A stretch of DNA of 64,000 bases from Burkholderiaceae bacterium (GTDB taxonomy: Bacteria; Pseudomonadota; Gammaproteobacteria; Burkholderiales; Burkholderiaceae_E), in contig JAHBZV010000003.1 of NCBI GenBank assembly GCA_019635275.1, positions 118,449 to 182,448 on the forward strand, written 5' to 3'. Each line of letters starts with the position of its first letter. The stretch's first letter is position 1. Shown piece by piece: positions 62,522 to 64,000 of this stretch. Under the pieces are notes generated by a model. That model had not been told where the DNA came from and searched no databases. It saw only the letters and a program-made list of their open reading frames with translations. A program made the translations under genes and the position numbers.

Positions 62522-64000
62522 ATGGACGTGTTGACGCACCTGTTCGGCGGCATCCTCACGGTGCTCTCGCCGGTTCACTTCCTCGTGCTGCTGATCGGGC
62601 TGGTGCTGGGCATGCTGGTGGCGGTGCTGCCCGGGCTGACGCTGGTGATGGGCGTCGTCCTCGCGCTGCCGTTCACCTACAAGATGGGGGTGGGTCCCGG
62701 GCTGATCCTCCTCACGGCGATGTACGCGTCGGGCACGTACGCCGGCGCGATCACGTCGATCCTGTTCCGGATCCCCGGCGAGCCGATGGACGTTCCGCTG
62801 CTGTGGGACGGCTACGAGATGACGCGCAAGGGGCAGGCTGCCAAGGCGCTCGGGTGGTCGCTGATGGCCTCGTTCATCGGCGGGATCGCCTCGGCGGTGA
62901 TGATGGTGGCGATGGCCGAGCCGGTGGCGCACATGGCGCTGAGCTTCTCGTCGCCGGAGTTCTTCGCGATCGTGTTCTTCGGCCTGATCAGCGTGGTCGC
63001 GCTGTCGGGCGACTCGGTGGTGAACTCGCTGATCAGCCTGTGCATGGGGCTGCTGATCGCGACGGTCGGCGTCGACTCGATCTACGGCGCCGAGCGCTTT
63101 GCGTTCGGCCAGCCGTTCCTGCTCGACGGCATCGAGTTCCTGCTGGTGATGGTGGGCGCCTACGGGATCGGCGAGGTGCTCACGCGGCTGCGCGCGGGCT
63201 TCGCCGCCGAGCCCGGCGAGGCCGGCGACGGGCAGGCGCGCTTTCGCACGGCGCTGCCGCGATGGGCCGAGATCGTGCGGATGAAGTACACGCTGCTGCG
63301 CGGCACGCTCACCGGCGTGGTGGTCGGCATCGTGCCCGGCGCCGGGGCGACGGTCTCCGCGTTCGTCGCCTACGGGCTGGAGAGCCAGTACGGCAAGAAC
63401 CGCAAGCAGCTCGGCACCGGCGCGCCCGAGGGCATCGTCGTCGCCAAGTCGGCGGCCACCGCGTCGGTCGGCGGCGCGCTCGTGCCGCTGCTGGCGATGG
63501 GCATCCCGGGCAGCGGCGCCACCGCGATCATCCTGGCGGCGTTCCTGCTGCACGGCATCCAGCCCGGGCCTCAGGTGTTCGTGAGCAGCACCGACCTGGT
63601 CTACACCGTGTTCGCGGCGGTGTTCCTGTCGGTCATCGGCATGTGCGTGCTGGGCTACTTCGCGATCAAGCCGCTGTGCAAGGTGCTCGATGCGCCCGAA
63701 GCCATCGTCTCGGCGTTCGTGGTCGTGTTCTGCTTCGTCGGCGCGTTCGCCGCGCGCAACAGCCTGTCCGACCTGTACGTGATCTCCGCCTTCGGGCTCG
63801 TCGGCTACCTGTTCGAGCGCTTCAGGTTTCCGATCGCGCCGCTGGTGCTGGGCACCATCCTCGGTCCGCTGGCCGAGACCAACTTCATGACGCTGATGGT
63901 CAGCTTCGACAACGACTGGACCATCCTGTTCCGCCGCCCGATCAGCGGCGTGGTGATGGTCCTGGCGCTCATCGGCCTGTTCTGGCCGATCGTGCGCGCG
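62522..64000 (+). CDS. tctA: TctA-family large permease (3' end outside window)
   Basis: 493 codons, open to the window edge; TctA is usually ~500 residues, so only a short C-terminal part is missing. The start MDVLTHLFGGILTVLSPVHF is typical, as are LPGLTLVMGVVLALPFTYKM, the glycine-rich GIVPGAGATVSAFVAYGLES, and LVPLLAMGIPGSGATAIILA. About 11 helices are predicted. It drives solute import with tctB and tctC. GAGGAGG precedes the ATG. Confidence 0.93.
   Translation, partial: MDVLTHLFGGILTVLSPVHFLVLLIGLVLGMLVAVLPGLTLVMGVVLALPFTYKMGVGPGLILLTAMYASGTYAGAITSILFRIPGEPMDVPLLWDGYEMTRKGQAAKALGWSLMASFIGGIASAVMMVAMAEPVAHMALSFSSPEFFAIVFFGLISVVALSGDSVVNSLISLCMGLLIATVGVDSIYGAERFAFGQPFLLDGIEFLLVMVGAYGIGEVLTRLRAGFAAEPGEAGDGQARFRTALPRWAEIVRMKYTLLRGTLTGVVVGIVPGAGATVSAFVAYGLESQYGKNRKQLGTGAPEGIVVAKSAATASVGGALVPLLAMGIPGSGATAIILAAFLLHGIQPGPQVFVSSTDLVYTVFAAVFLSVIGMCVLGYFAIKPLCKVLDAPEAIVSAFVVVFCFVGAFAARNSLSDLYVISAFGLVGYLFERFRFPIAPLVLGTILGPLAETNFMTLMVSFDNDWTILFRRPISGVVMVLALIGLFWPIVRA

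Overview
The window is high-GC proteobacterial DNA whose gene content and order point to a beta-proteobacterium of the order Burkholderiales. The evidence is a nadE-glnB pair, an argH / algZ-algR / hemC-hemD-hemX-hemY block, an aceE-aceF-lpdA operon with a divergent PAS histidine kinase and FixJ-type regulator, and an abundance of TRAP, TAXI and tripartite tricarboxylate (TTT) solute-binding transporters. Species cannot be assigned from the sequence alone.

Layout. 1-6.7 kb: start of a Rieske oxygenase, a MobA-like nucleotidyltransferase, a DUF4126 membrane protein, PII and NAD synthetase, and a FemAB-like protein. 5.2-11.8 kb: a complete RND efflux operon with a divergent TetR repressor and a palindromic operator. 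11.9-21.6 kb: pyrophosphatase, an aldehyde dehydrogenase, haem genes, AlgZ/AlgR and ArgH. 21.6-29.7 kb: a TAXI-TRAP system, a CorC-like protein, a small membrane protein and a DctPQM TRAP system. 30-39.7 kb: the pyruvate dehydrogenase operon and a divergent two-component system. 39.6-43.0 kb: a tungstate-type ABC transporter with its ModE-like regulator.

43.1-49.05 kb is a small integrative element in tRNA-Arg(ACG). It has a 58-bp perfect direct repeat (attL/attR), an integrase, an excisionase-like protein and a probable Rep_trans-type initiator. Its cargo is lower in GC: an AAA ATPase and two small membrane proteins. A degenerate third att copy inside the island, plus a repeated 18-bp end sequence, suggests that two related elements accreted in tandem.

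49.1-56.9 kb holds two PEP-CTERM proteins, each behind a good -24/-12 (sigma-54) promoter match, an ergothioneine cluster (egtB, egtD) with two extra genes, a secreted alpha/beta hydrolase and a solitary divergent integrase. 57-64 kb holds another DctPQM TRAP system, an IclR regulator and a TctCBA system cut by the window end.

Most of the window is ordinary chromosomal backbone. The parts most worth a second look are the nested tRNA-Arg island with its cargo and hairpin-swapped ends, the paired sigma-54 promoters of the PEP-CTERM genes, and the two unassigned genes in the ergothioneine cluster.
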